This document shows positions 10,774-20,215 of a stretch of 64,000 nt of DNA, in pieces. The DNA is taken from NCBI GenBank assembly GCA_023052935.1, contig CM041297.1:112645563-112709562 (forward strand). Reading direction: 5' to 3'. A model generated the notes under the pieces. The model was not told where the DNA came from and did not search any database. It saw nothing but the letters and a program-made list of their open reading frames with translations. Origin of the DNA: Piezodorus guildinii (Eukaryota; Arthropoda; Insecta; Hemiptera; Pentatomidae). How positions within the stretch are numbered: position 1 is the stretch's first letter; each line of letters opens with the position of its first letter. The translations under genes and the position numbers were made by a program.

Positions 10774-11682
10774 GTTGATGCAAAATTAATGCAGGTTTTT
10801 AGTAGGTATTGTAAATACGCCATATCTTTACTTTAACCATATATATTTAATCAAAATAATTTCCATCTGAATCAATGCACTTTTGCCAACGTTCAACAAG
10901 CTTTCTTATTCCACCAGAAAAAAAATCCGAATCCCTGGACTCAATGAAATCACGAAAAGAATTTTCAATGTCGTCCTGGTTTTGAAAATTTTTCTCCCTC
11001 AAAAAGTTGTCCAGATGCCTGAAAAAGTGGAAGTCTGTAGGAGAGAGGTCAGGTGAATAAGGCGGATGTTGGAGAACTTCGTAGCCCAACTCGTGCAGTC
11101 GTCGAAGCGTTGGTTGTGCAACGTGTGGTCTGGCGTTACTACTGGCACCCACTTGGCCAACTTTTTTACCTTACCAATTGCTTCCAAGTGGCGTACAACT
11201 GTGGATTGGTTCACACCGAGTTCCGCCGCCATTTCTCGTGTGGTTTTGGTTGGGTCTTCTTCCACTTTTGACCTCAGCTGGTCGTTGTCCAGAGCAAGAT
11301 GACGGCCCCGACCTTCCTTGTCTTCGAGGTCGAAATCTCCTCTGCGAAACTTCTGGAACCAACGCTGCACCGTGCACTCATTAATAGCCCCCTGACCCCA
11401 CACTTCATTAATATTACGAGCCGTTTGCGCAGCGCTGCGCCCTAATTTAAATTCGTAAAAATAAATTTGACGAAAATCGCACTTTGACATTTTCGATTCA
11501 AGACCTTTGAACACACTGAACAAAACGATTTTACTAAACAAATTCATGGTGAAAGAGAGGGTATTAGATAAGGTTTGTTTTGGTATAATAATGATCAATG
11601 TTAGGATTAGCTTTGTTTACACAATTGGAATTAAGATATTGCAATAGAGGAAACCTGAATTAATTTTAATTAATCAGCCCAA
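10770..11682 (-). mobile_element. Internally deleted mariner element
   Basis: Imperfect terminal inverted repeats of about 30 bp: the left end TTGGGTTGATG...GCAGGTTTT matches the inverse of the right end AAACCTGAATTAA...CAGCCCAA. Each end is flanked by TA. The element is 913 bp; full-length mariners are about 1.3 kb, and the missing part is in the middle of the transposase. Confidence 0.92.
10847..11490 (-). pseudogene. Mariner transposase, core deleted
   Basis: The reading starts at ATG 11490 (MSKCDFRQIYFYEFKLGRS). The N-terminal half holds both helix-turn-helix regions (TVQRWFQKFRRGDFDLED and QSTVVRHLEAIGKVKKL) and the WVP linker. The reading then jumps, with a frame change, to NARPHVAQPTLRRL and the C-terminal HPPYSPDLSPTDFHFF, which keeps the third catalytic Asp of the D,D34D triad. 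The first Asp is deleted and the residues before NARPH no longer give the usual second Asp. It ends CIDSDGNYFD with stop at 10847-10849. It cannot encode an active transposase. Confidence 0.9.
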
Positions 11683-11943
11683 TATATATATATATATATA
11701 TATATACCAGTTTTTTAGATTTGATAATCAGATGATATGGTTAATTTCATAAAAACTTCAAAATGAAAGGTACTTTAGAGAAAGAAATTTTGAAATTTCG
11801 GCATTTTAGCCCTGTCAGACTACCTACTTGATCTTAACTCCCGTCCAATTTTACATTGATATAGCGAATTTATTCAAAATCCTTAATGCCGTTTTTGAGA
11901 AAATTGTAAAAATATGCTGATGTTGGTAAAAAAGTTGCACATT

Positions 11944-12250
11944 TAACACTTAAATGAGCACACCTTAACTTCGCTTTGTGTTCATCTATTTAGTTTCACA
12001 ACCATTCACATCTATCAACGTTTCGGGGCTGTTTCCCCATTCTCAAGACTGAAACAATTTTTTTTAAACTTTGGTTAGTGAATACAAATACATTATTTAA
12101 ATATTTGTCTTTGAAAAATTATCTTCACTAATTGGTCATAATTAATTTAAAACTCACTAATATTATTTACCTTATTTTTTTTAAAACATTTTCTCTCATA
12201 TAACTCACTACTTCACTTCATAGCTCACTGCTATTCGTCCACATGTTCAT
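11944..12250 (+). repeat. Penelope arm, left
   Basis: Runs from ACACTTAAATGAGCACACC to GTCCACATGTT and matches the reverse complement of 12727-13031. It contains a GTTTCGGGG...CCCCATTCTCAAG hairpin at 12020-12046. Confidence 0.85.
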
Positions 12251-12367
12251 TGGCTTACTGTTTCTATTATTTTCCAATTTTAATCTTTGTACCTTTCCAC
12301 TGGAAAGTTTCCAGTATTGCTATGAAATCCTTGTGCTTTTTATTTATTTTTATTTTTATTAATTACA

Positions 12368-12740
12368 TGTCCTAATTATGGTTCTTGGGCTATTGTTATA
12401 TTTATTTTGAAATTTTACCGTATTTACGATTTCTGTGTAATGTATTCCTAGGTTTTTTGTATCTGTTTTAAAATTTATTGTTCTGCTATTATTTTTAGTA
12501 ATGTGGATCGCTTCTAGTAATTTTTTATTTCTTTTCTTTTGAGATGTGTCTAAAATTACTGTGTTTTTAAAGTTAAATTTATGGTTTTTTGTTATACTAT
12601 GGGATTATTATGCTGTTGTGTTTGTGTTTTTCATATTTTTATAATTGGATATATTTTGGGATAATCTTGTTTTTAATTTTTTAGATGTTTCTCCTATATA
12701 TATGCCTTCACAATTTTTACAGTCAACATGTGGACGAATA
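12368..12740 (-). pseudogene. GIY-YIG endonuclease domain of Penelope-like element
   Basis: Minus-strand translation reads VDCKNCEGIYIGETSKKLKTRL near 12725-12660, a GIY-YIG motif with the following conserved Arg region. Further on come SHSITKNHKFNFKNTVILD and KKLLEAIHITKNN, the conserved His and Glu blocks of the Penelope endonuclease. Two consecutive TAA codons (about 12611-12616) interrupt it, so it is dead. The endonuclease is the C-terminal domain in these elements, following an RT that is absent here. Confidence 0.85.
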
Positions 12741-13031
12741 GCAGTGAGCTATGAAGTGAAGTAGTGAGTTATATGTGAGAAAATGTTTTTAAAAAAATAA
12801 GGTAAATAATATTAGGGAGTTTTAAATTAATTATGACAAATTGGTGAAGATAATTTTTCAAAGACAAATATTTAAATAATGTATTTTTATTTACTAATCA
12901 AAGTTTTACAAAAATTGTTTCAGTATTGAGAATGGGGAAACAAACCCAAAACGTTGATAGATGTGAATGGTTGTGAAATAAAATAGATAAACACAAAGGG
13001 AAGTTAAGGTGTGCTCATTTAAGTGTTAATA
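12727..13031 (-). repeat. Penelope arm, right
   Basis: Reverse-complement partner of 11944-12250. On the minus strand it leads directly into the GIY-YIG coding sequence. Confidence 0.85.
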
Positions 13032-13083
13032 TTAAGAAAAACTTCCAGAACAATTAAAAAAGAAAAGAAAGTTACACATTTAA

Positions 13084-13500
13084 TTATTGAAAAGAGTGCA
13101 TAACACCAAAACTAATATCAGTACTACCACCTAACCCTCCTCGCAACATCTGAGCTACAGTACTTCCTAATTAATCTTAATTAATTTTTAAGTATACGAT
13201 ACTCCAATTAGCAATATCCGAAATTAGGTTTCCTCGGACTAGCGTGCCATTTGGACGAGAACTCGCCAGCTCATTAGGTAATGAATCCACAAATTATAGG
13301 TTGGCTTCCCTCTGGTGACCCTCGCTCGATAATCATAAGTGACAGCTCCATCATTAGTCCACGTTTGATACAATGGCGATCTTATCGAGGAAGGATATGC
13401 GAAGCTGGGGCAACTAATGCAATAACAAGCTTGACCTTTACGGTGTTATAGATCCAAGTGGGAGTAAGTATGCTATAAACCAAATAATTAGTTAAATAAT

Positions 13501-13544
<44 letters not shown>

Positions 13545-14160
13545 ATACTTCATTTATTAAACATTTAACACTTTATGTATAGATAAAATTTCGTGTATCA
13601 CCAACGAAAAATTTAACGATATTTAATGTACTTATATCTTGATATTGATGTCGCGATATTTTAGTATAAGACATCTTTGTAATCCCCGTTTTGCGAAATT
13701 ACAAACAAGTAATTAAGAGATAGACTCGAGAAGCTATATTAATTAGAACTAATCAAAATAAACACTGTTAATACTCGATTTCCTAACTCAATCCTTAGAA
13801 ACCCCTCAAGAACAGAAGGTTAATATAGCTGTTGCGTAATTTTTTTCTAATTTTTAATTCAGGATTTCTCTTTAATCAATTCTTATATCCTTGAACCGCC
13901 TATTTTACTTATCCCTTGAAGTTCAGGCTATGAGTTAGAATATTCTAATAATATTGCAGTAAAAGATTACTATTTTTTTTTTTTTTTTTATAAATCTTTA
14001 TACATTAACTTGTGTGTTCAAAACTTATAAGATTTCTGGAACTAATAATGCAATTGGAAATCAAAGTGTTAAATATTCAGTATGAACCAAGCAAAATATG
14101 TTATTTGGTTTTTAAAAGATAGTCCTATATATTTTTAATACCCAATAAAAACAGAAATTC
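13084..14160. other. Unassigned sequence with (CA)n(TA)n
   Basis: 13500-13545 is a CA/TA microsatellite. 13200-13480 is GC-richer and of unknown origin. 13550-14160 is AT-rich. No gene or transposon was recognised. Confidence 0.4.
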
Positions 14161-14163
14161 AGG

Positions 14164-14624
14164 TAACCTGGTTTAGTGGCTAAATTCTATGTCCAAGGTT
14201 GCAAGTTCAAACACGGCGGATGAGCCAGAAGCTAAAAAATCCTTGGTTAAGACTTATTTAGGACTACCAGTGTAGTTTCTTTCCGGATGCGGCGTGGTCT
14301 GGTGGATAGAGCACTAGGCTACTATCCTCCAGGTTCTGTGGTCGAATCCTGGCTATGATAGAATATTATTTATTCTGTTGTTTCAGTCGTAGGGCAACCT
14401 AGTGTATCGAAACCCTTCTGGGGCACAACCATCCGTAAATGGGGAAAACCAGGCGGCTGTAGGTGATCTCGGCATAAGCATCCTATTGCACTGCTCTTTG
14501 CCTCAGAGGGGTAAGAATGCACTGAGCCCAACGCACTTTAGTGGCTTTAGAGGCAATTTTTTTTTTCTTTAACATCGTCCGATTTTCCACATTAGTATAA
14601 AGTGACCTTAAATGAATAAATAAA
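14164..14624 (+). mobile_element. tRNA-derived SINE (type 1), interrupted
   Basis: The head (14169-14218) has a tRNA-like box A (TGGTTTAGTGGC) and box B (GGTTGCAAGTTCAAAC). The body TTAGGACTACCAGTGTAG (to 14275) and the tail CATCGTCCGATT...AAAGTGACCTTAAA with AATAAATAAA (14573-14624) match the type 1 SINE at 39319. A second SINE sits between body and tail. Confidence 0.75.
14283..14563 (+). mobile_element. tRNA-derived SINE (type 2), nested in type 1
   Basis: Box A-like TGGTCTGGTGGATAGAGCAC (from 14296) and box B-like GTGGTCGAATCCTGG (14338-14352) at pol III spacing, then an unrelated ~200-bp body ending in a T-rich tail. TTTCTTT at 14276-14282 and 14564-14570 is a possible target duplication. 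Confidence 0.75.
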
Positions 14625-14794
14625 CAGCAAGAAAGCGAAAATTCTTCATGAGAAGATTTATATTATAATAAAAAAATTATATCTTGAAGTTGATTTCATA
14701 GAAGAAATGTATTTCGAGTGAGTCTTTGTGAACAGTTAGTTTAAATAAAATTAATTTGCCATACGAAAGTGAAGATTTAATCTCTTCAACAATT

Positions 14795-15348
14795 TTTATA
14801 GAGTAGAATTACAATCTGTCCCAACTTGAACGTCAATAGTAGTGGTAGAAGATAACATTCATACAATATTCACACAGCATAAAATTACAATAAAATATAT
14901 ATACAATTGTGAATCAATAAAATAAAGTCTAGAAAACAAAGTCTATAAATCACTCATAGCAGTATACACGTCATACATGCATCACATTGAGTGGAGAATC
15001 TAGCTAGTGTTAGAACTCCAATATATACATTATTTACAAGAGGTCACGGGGCCACTGCCGTTTCAACCTTCTAGGTGGGTTGTATGGATGAGTGAAGCTG
15101 GATAGGTATTGATCTTATTGATTAATGAGGTTCTGGAGGAATTTGGAAAATTTGGATGGAATTAGGTCTGAAATAAATGCAACATTAAGGTCGTGGTGCA
15201 AGATATAGTTGGAGACGTAATAAGGAGCATTTACTATTGTTCGGAGGACTTTGGATTGAAAGGATTGAATGCGTTTGATGTTAAAACGTTTAGCTGTCTC
15301 CGAAAGTTCTGTATATCTGTATATCTGTAAGATGAATTCCTTATTCAT
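14795..15348 (-). mobile_element. 5'-truncated Jockey copy
   Basis: On the minus strand the frame NIKRIQSFQSKVLRTIVNAP and the following ~50 residues match the C-terminus of the intact Jockey ORF2 (52646 end) with few changes. It continues through the same 3' UTR (reverse of GGAGTTCTAGCATTGGCTAG, GGACAGATTGTAAT). The start near 15300 is where the copy was truncated. Confidence 0.88.
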
Positions 15349-15850
15349 ATTATATTTTCCCTACAGAATATAACCGATAAAACATATTTAATATATACTA
15401 ACAATATGACCATAAAAAGTTTGAAAAGATTTGCCGAAAAGCTGAGCTCATTATACACAAGGCGCACCTTGAAGGGAGGGTATTGTATGGGTCAGCAAAT
15501 ATTTGTCGAGGGCCTTTGTTGGCGGCGGTTGGCTGCCTTTTAGCCTCCCCCTTCCCCCTCAATAGAAGAAACTAGTCGGCTCCTTACAGAGGATAGTGAC
15601 AGGGCTTCTGTGTATCTTGGCACCAGCTTCCTCCGCCATTCTCCTATGCAAATATTGTTTAAAAACAACATTCTCTGTTAGGACTAAAATATCATAAGTG
15701 TGCGAGTCATACGAAGTAATTTCAACCCCTTTATGAAGAATAAACCACCTACGAGTAAAAGTTTTTTTTTTTTTTTCAGATGTAAAATCTTACACATTAC
15801 ACATACCCGTTGATCTTTCTCAATTAAGTCCATATCCCATGAAAAAAAAA
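15349..15850. other. Unassigned sequence
   Basis: 15460-15640 is GC-richer. No coding frame or family was recognised. Confidence 0.35.
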
Positions 15851-16115
15851 TTTGGTGCGGGCATCACACGTCTTTCACTTACCTCCGTTTTTAAAATCGA
15901 TTTAAGAATGTTCAAATACAGTAAGAGATAAAAGTGAGCGAAACCATTAAAGAATTGATTAAATGGAATTTCTATAGAAACATGTGTTTTATTAAAAAAT
16001 CTATTATATTATTATCTAAAATAATAACTTAGTTTTATCGGCTTTTTATCACTCTCTGTTAACTTTTAAAAGCATGTGCATGAGATAATATTTTTCTAAA
16101 ATCTTTTTTTTTTTA

Positions 16116-17262
16116 TTAAATTTTATTATGATACTTGGCTTCTTTCTTGTTTTTCCTTTCTTTCCACTTCTCTCTCATTATCTCCGCGTGCCGCCGCTTT
16201 CTCTCCTCCGTCCACGCGACTCCCTTTCTCGAACTTTTCTTCTTAACAAGAACCGTGATCTCCTTTAGTCTCTTACCATACCCCTCTCTGTCCAGACAGT
16301 TCTTGTCCGTTATTACAAGTCTTTCCGTTTTTTCCTTCATCTGCCCGATGTATCCTAAGCTTTTTTATCTACGGATTTTTTGGAATATTTCCTTCTTAAG
16401 GCTTTCCTTGTTAAGGGGCCATTCTTACCATATGTCCGTGGAATTTCAGTTTCCTGATCCTTATTTCCGTTTCTAGATCTCTTGTGTCCTTGTATATTTC
16501 CTGATTGGACCTTAGCCTGTATCCATCTTTTGTCTTTTTGGGGCCGTAAATCCTTCTTAGAATTCTTCGCTCTATTCTCAACAATTTTTCCAGACTGGGG
16601 AGGCATGTGGTTTCCGTCCTGTATTGTATCAAAGGCTTAAGAACTGTATTGTAGGGTCGTATTTCTGCTTCCGTGGACTGGTTTCTCTTGTTGTATATGT
16701 TATTGGTTGCAAAAGTTGGTTTTTCCAATTTGGCTATTCTTTCCTTGGTACTTTCTTTTTCCGAACCATTATTACATATAGTCTCACCAAGGTACTTAAA
16801 TTTATTTGTTACAATTATTGACCCCTATTTGGTTTCCACTGTTTTCTTTTTGAAGTCTGCGTCTGTGGTCATTAATTTAGTTTTGTTGTAGGAGATTTGG
16901 AGACCCGCTTTTTTTGCTATTTCTGTTAGTGTATTTATTTGGTCGATTGCCTCTTCTTCCGTTTCCACTAAAAGTGCAAGATCGTCTGCGTAGGCAAGAC
17001 ACCTTACCTTGACGTGGTTGTTTTTGGTCCCTATACTTGCACCCACATGATTGGTTTTCCACAATTCCTTCATTATCCTATCTAGTACCACGTTGAACAG
17101 TGTTGGTGAGAGACCGTCTGCTTGTCTGAGTCCCGGCTTTATCCGGAAAGATTTGCTGGTGGTTCCTCTGAATCTTACCTTAGATTCAGTGTCAGTCAGT
17201 GTTAATTCTATTAGTTTCCTGGTCTTCTGGTCCACTCCGTATTCTCTCAATCGAAATTTTGC
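16116..17262 (-). pseudogene. LINE-F pol remnant (RT C-terminal half)
   Basis: From 17250 downward the frame reads REYGVDQKTRKLIELTL, then GLRQADGLSPTLFNVVL and the catalytic CLAYADDLALL (FADD/YADD box), ending near 16825. A second frame (16728-16411) has LEKLLRIERRILRRIYGPKK and IRKLKFHGHMVRM. A third (16340-16116) is a Lys/Arg-rich tail. Frameshifts separate the three. This is a non-LTR RT; the clade was not assigned. The usual GLRQGD motif reads GLRQAD here. Confidence 0.82.
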
Positions 17263-17845
17263 TCCTTAAAGCGTGTTTTTTGATTTTGTCTGCTAGTTGA
17301 ACCCGACCACCTACGATGGGCAGACAAAGTTTTTTTTTGGTCAGGCAAATACCTAGTTTCATATTAGAAAAGAAAGAAACGTCTTTAAATAATTACGAAA
17401 TTTTGGTCCTTAAAGCGTGTTTTTGGATTTTGTCTGCTAGTTGAACCCGACCTCCTACGATGGGCAGACAAAGTTTTTTTAAGATCAGGGGAAGTCTAAT
17501 TTTGATATGAGAAAAGAAAGAAACATCTTCAAATAATATAAAATTTTGCTCCTTAAAGCGTGTTTTTGGATTTTGTTTGTCTGCTAGTTGAACCCGACCA
17601 CCTACGATGGGCAGACAAAGTTTTTTTTGGTCAGGCAAATGCCTAGTTTCATATTAGAAAAGAAAGAAACGTCTTCAAATAATTACGAAATTTTGGTCCT
17701 TAAAGCGTGTTTTTTTATTTTGTCTGATAGTTGAACCCGACCACCTAGAATGGACAGGCAATTTTTTTTTGTATCAGGTGGTGACCTAGTTTAATAAATG
17801 AAAAGAAATAATCGTCTTCAAATAATTTCATTTTTCGGTTTTTAG
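17262..17845 (-). repeat. Tandem repeat, about 145 bp x 4, at LINE-F 5' end
   Basis: CCTTAAAGCGTG recurs at 17264, 17408, 17551 and 17698, giving units of 144, 143 and 147 bp plus a fourth. Each holds GTTGAACCCGACC...GGGCAGACAAAG. A further, diverged unit seems to follow at 17842-17910. The position, between a transposon 5' leader and its RT, is where promoter monomers occur in some LINEs. Confidence 0.9.
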
Positions 17846-18705
17846 TGACCGCTTTAAATGTCCGCCATTTTTGATTCCGACCAGTTTGAGCTGGCAGAAA
17901 AAAAAAATGTTGTCGTACAAGTTGGCTAAAATGTGAGAATCACATTGAAAATTTTCTTCTTATAATTCGCATTTTTCGGCCTCGGCTCCTGGACTATTAG
18001 GAGTTTTAGATGGAATGCGAAAGGCTCTCCCATGGACGCCGAAACAATAACGGCTTTCTAAAATATTTAGTATATTATACATGTATATTACTGTTCTTAT
18101 GTACAAAAACAAAAAATTGCATTAAAAAAATATGTTTTCAGTTCTCTCCTTTATTTGCTTTTCAAATTTCCTCAACTTATGTATTTAGCTGTTATTTATC
18201 AATGCTAACAAGATAATATGGTCATTTTTATAGAATATACAAAATTAAAGGTACATCAGCGGAAGAAAATTTTAAATATCGACATTTAAGCCCTGTCGTA
18301 CTACTTCAATCAGAATGAAACCTACATGATATTAAAGCCCATTAAATTTTACATCGATATAGGAAGTTTAATCAAAGTCGTTATAGCCGTTTTTGAGGAA
18401 ATCGTAAGAAGGTGTTAAATGCATGGTATAAAGCAGATCTTCCGATTAGCTGATTTTGATGAAATAGATTCTGTAACATTTCGGACGTATAGTTTTCTTA
18501 AATTTGAAATTTCAGATTCATAGGACTTTTCGTTTCCACCCGGGAGCTACCACCCACGAACACACACATACACAGACCTTTTTGTGAGACTTGGTTATTT
18601 AGACTCTGGGGACCCTAAACGTGTATTTCCCTTGAAAACTGGAATTCAAAAAGTTTTACGATCGCAATACTTTTCCTTAATATATATAGTAAGTGAAAGT
18701 AAAAA

Positions 18706-18944
18706 ACTGTTTAAAACTATGGAGTCATCTCTAACCAAAACCTATCATGGAATAACCATGTTACTGAAAATCCATTTTCATAATTAAACAGATTCTATAG
18801 ATTCCGTGAATCCTCACCTTAACTAAACCGTCAGATACTTGTTTTTTCTGTTATCCTACCCAACTTTGATCACGGGTTTCTGGTGTTTGGGGTACATAAC
18901 CCCAACTGAGCTGGAAATAAAATTGAAATGTCTGATGAACTACT
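18706..18944. other. Unassigned sequence
   Basis: 18830-18930 carries a fragment (TTGATCACGGG...AACTGAGCTGG) that may be LINE-derived. Nothing firm. Confidence 0.3.
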
Positions 18945-19400
18945 TTTTTTTTATACATATTTATTGATACAATATTTACAACCGTATTACATACAATACA
19001 TCAAGTAAATGTGATGAACTTAGCAAACTGACATGGAATACATGTAGAGATGCTACCCATTGGTAGCACTCTAAAAATATTCTAAACTAGAAGGTTTTGG
19101 GGCCATCTTCTTTTTAGACGCTTTTGAAGATTATCAGGAATTGAAGAGGATGATAGGATAGAAACTAGTGGATATATATATATTTTTTTTTGTGTAAATA
19201 AAAAAAAACTGGTGCGCGCTAATTCAGTAAAATATGGAACATTAAGGTCTTTATGGATGAGCTGATTTGGGACAAAGTAAGGAGCGATAAGGATATTACG
19301 AACGATTTTGGATTGTAAGGATTGGGTACGAAAAGAATTCGAGGGTTTAGTAGAGCCCGATAGCTCTACTCCGTAAGTCCATATCGTTCTTATGATAAAC
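18945..19400 (-). mobile_element. LINE-B family 3' end
   Basis: It starts with a T run (poly-A tail on the minus strand). It shares GGGGCCATCTTCTTTT(T/C)AGACGC and GGAACATT(A/T)AGGTCTTTATGG with the LINE-B copy at 41400-41760. About 70 bp around 19155-19220 differ and contain AT/T tracts and CTGGTGCGCG, the first ten bases of the HINE-like repeat. Confidence 0.65.
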
Positions 19401-19539
19401 TACTGTGAAATATTTATGTTTGGAGCCCGTAGACGTGACCATATTTCTGGCTATTATACAGAGTTTAAATGACTTTGTTCTTCTAATCGACGGAAATATT
19501 TCCATGGTTCTTACCTATACTAAACCTTAAAAATAGAAA

Positions 19540-19800
19540 ACCTTTCTGTATAACTAACCTCCTCACCCTCTGCTCTGATATCCATTCGTTAAACACTAGA
19601 ACCCAATCATTCAATATTTATACCCCATCACAAGGAACTACGTCCTTTCACCAATCGTTTCTTCTTCGCTCCTCGTAATTTTGGAGTTTCCTTCCTTTTT
19701 CTACCCGTAAAGCCACCTACCTGTATTTCTTCCTTCAAACATGAACTCTTCCATTACCTACTCGAACCTCAATCTTCCGTTTCATTTTAAAGTGTAGGTA
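19540..19800 (+). mobile_element. LINE-G-like 3' coding remnant
   Basis: The translation around TCCTTTCACCAATCGTTTCTT gives the SFHQSFLLRSSNFW-type block found in LINE-G copies at 24170 and 24760. Heavily decayed. Confidence 0.4.
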
Positions 19801-20114
19801 TATATATTATCGATTCATGTATATTTAAGTATTTAAGAATGGTCGATTAATTTTATTAAAAATTGACTTGACCTTAAGCAAATTTTTGTTTACTGTCTTT
19901 GTTCTACGGTGATTTGGTCCCAGAATAAAGAATTTTTTTCATTTTATTACATATTAAAATTCATCAGATTTATTTATACATGTACTGGTTTTCTTACCGT
20001 TTTTACGTCAAACGGTCGTGCAAGAAGGTGATTAGACCGATATAACATTCGGTCACCATAGTTTTTCTGCTACTCTACCAACTCAAAGGTCACCCCACGG
20101 CTAAAATCTCAAAA
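19801..20114. other. Unassigned AT-rich sequence
   Basis: Contains a GGTCCCAGAATAAAGAATT stretch near 19915, similar to the LINE-D 3' end (53540). No more can be said. Confidence 0.3.
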
Positions 20115-20215
20115 AAATATAAATATCCTGCCTGAGTTCACACTCATGATTAGGACATGAATAGCCCAACGCTCTATCCACAATCCAATGACTATATTGC
20201 TCGATAATTCATTAT
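20115..20215 (-). mobile_element. tRNA-like SINE head
   Basis: The minus strand reads ATTGTGGATAGAGCGTTGG and then GAGTGTGAACTCAGGC, resembling box A and box B at tRNA spacing and the head of the type 2 SINE. No body or tail was identified. Confidence 0.4.

Larger units (their letters stand above)
10350..11946 (+). mobile_element. HINE-like dispersed repeat, copy 2, split by mariner
   Basis: The first part is 10350-10695 (from TTGCGCG through the CCAACGG block). The second part is 11707-11946 (GGTACTTTAGA, CCCTGTCAGACT). The two halves are in register, with the mariner element and its flanking AT tract between them. The 3' end is replaced by the Penelope-like element. Confidence 0.75.
11947..13070 (-). 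mobile_element. Penelope-like element with inverted terminal arms
   Basis: The flanks are GTTGCACATTTAA (11934-11946) and GTTACACATTTAA (13071-13083), a 13-bp duplication with one mismatch. About 305-bp arms at either end are inverted copies of each other. Between them, on the minus strand, is the GIY-YIG endonuclease region characteristic of Penelope-like retroelements. No RT domain remains, so the copy is 5'-truncated or rearranged. Inverted or tandem terminal repeats are a known feature of Penelope elements. Confidence 0.8.
16107..18054 (-). mobile_element. LINE-F, internally deleted, with tandem 5' repeats
   Basis: The insertion is flanked by TTTCTAAAATCTTT (16093-16106) and TTTCTAAAATATTT (18055-18068). 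Minus-strand order: a ~200-bp 5' leader (18054-17846), four ~145-bp tandem units (17845-17262), then RT from a point just before the conserved GLRQ block, the C-terminal region and a poly-A tail (T run near 16104). The endonuclease and N-terminal RT are absent, so the leader is joined directly to mid-RT. Confidence 0.8.
15851..18705 (+). mobile_element. HINE-like dispersed repeat, copy 3, split by LINE-F
   Basis: The first part (15851-16106) starts TTGGTGCGGG with CTTTCACTTACCTCCG. The second part (18055-18705) continues in register and ends in the hairpin-like CTTACTATATA/GTAAGTGAAAG region. The intervening 16107-18054 is a LINE insertion with a target duplication. Confidence 0.8.

Noticed and set aside
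12368..12740. GIY-YIG domain as a homing endonuclease or defence gene
   Set aside because: The flanking inverted arms, target duplication and the Penelope-type His/Glu blocks fit a retroelement endonuclease; it also carries two stops.
14295..14355. A functional tRNA gene
   Set aside because: Box A- and B-like sequences are present, but the cloverleaf is incomplete and a ~200-bp SINE body with a T-rich tail follows, so it is a SINE head.
17393..17638. Open frame with repeated KLCLPIVGGRVQLADK units
   Set aside because: It is the minus-strand reading of the ~145-bp tandem DNA repeat. Frame length is a by-product of the unit length, and only some units stay in frame.
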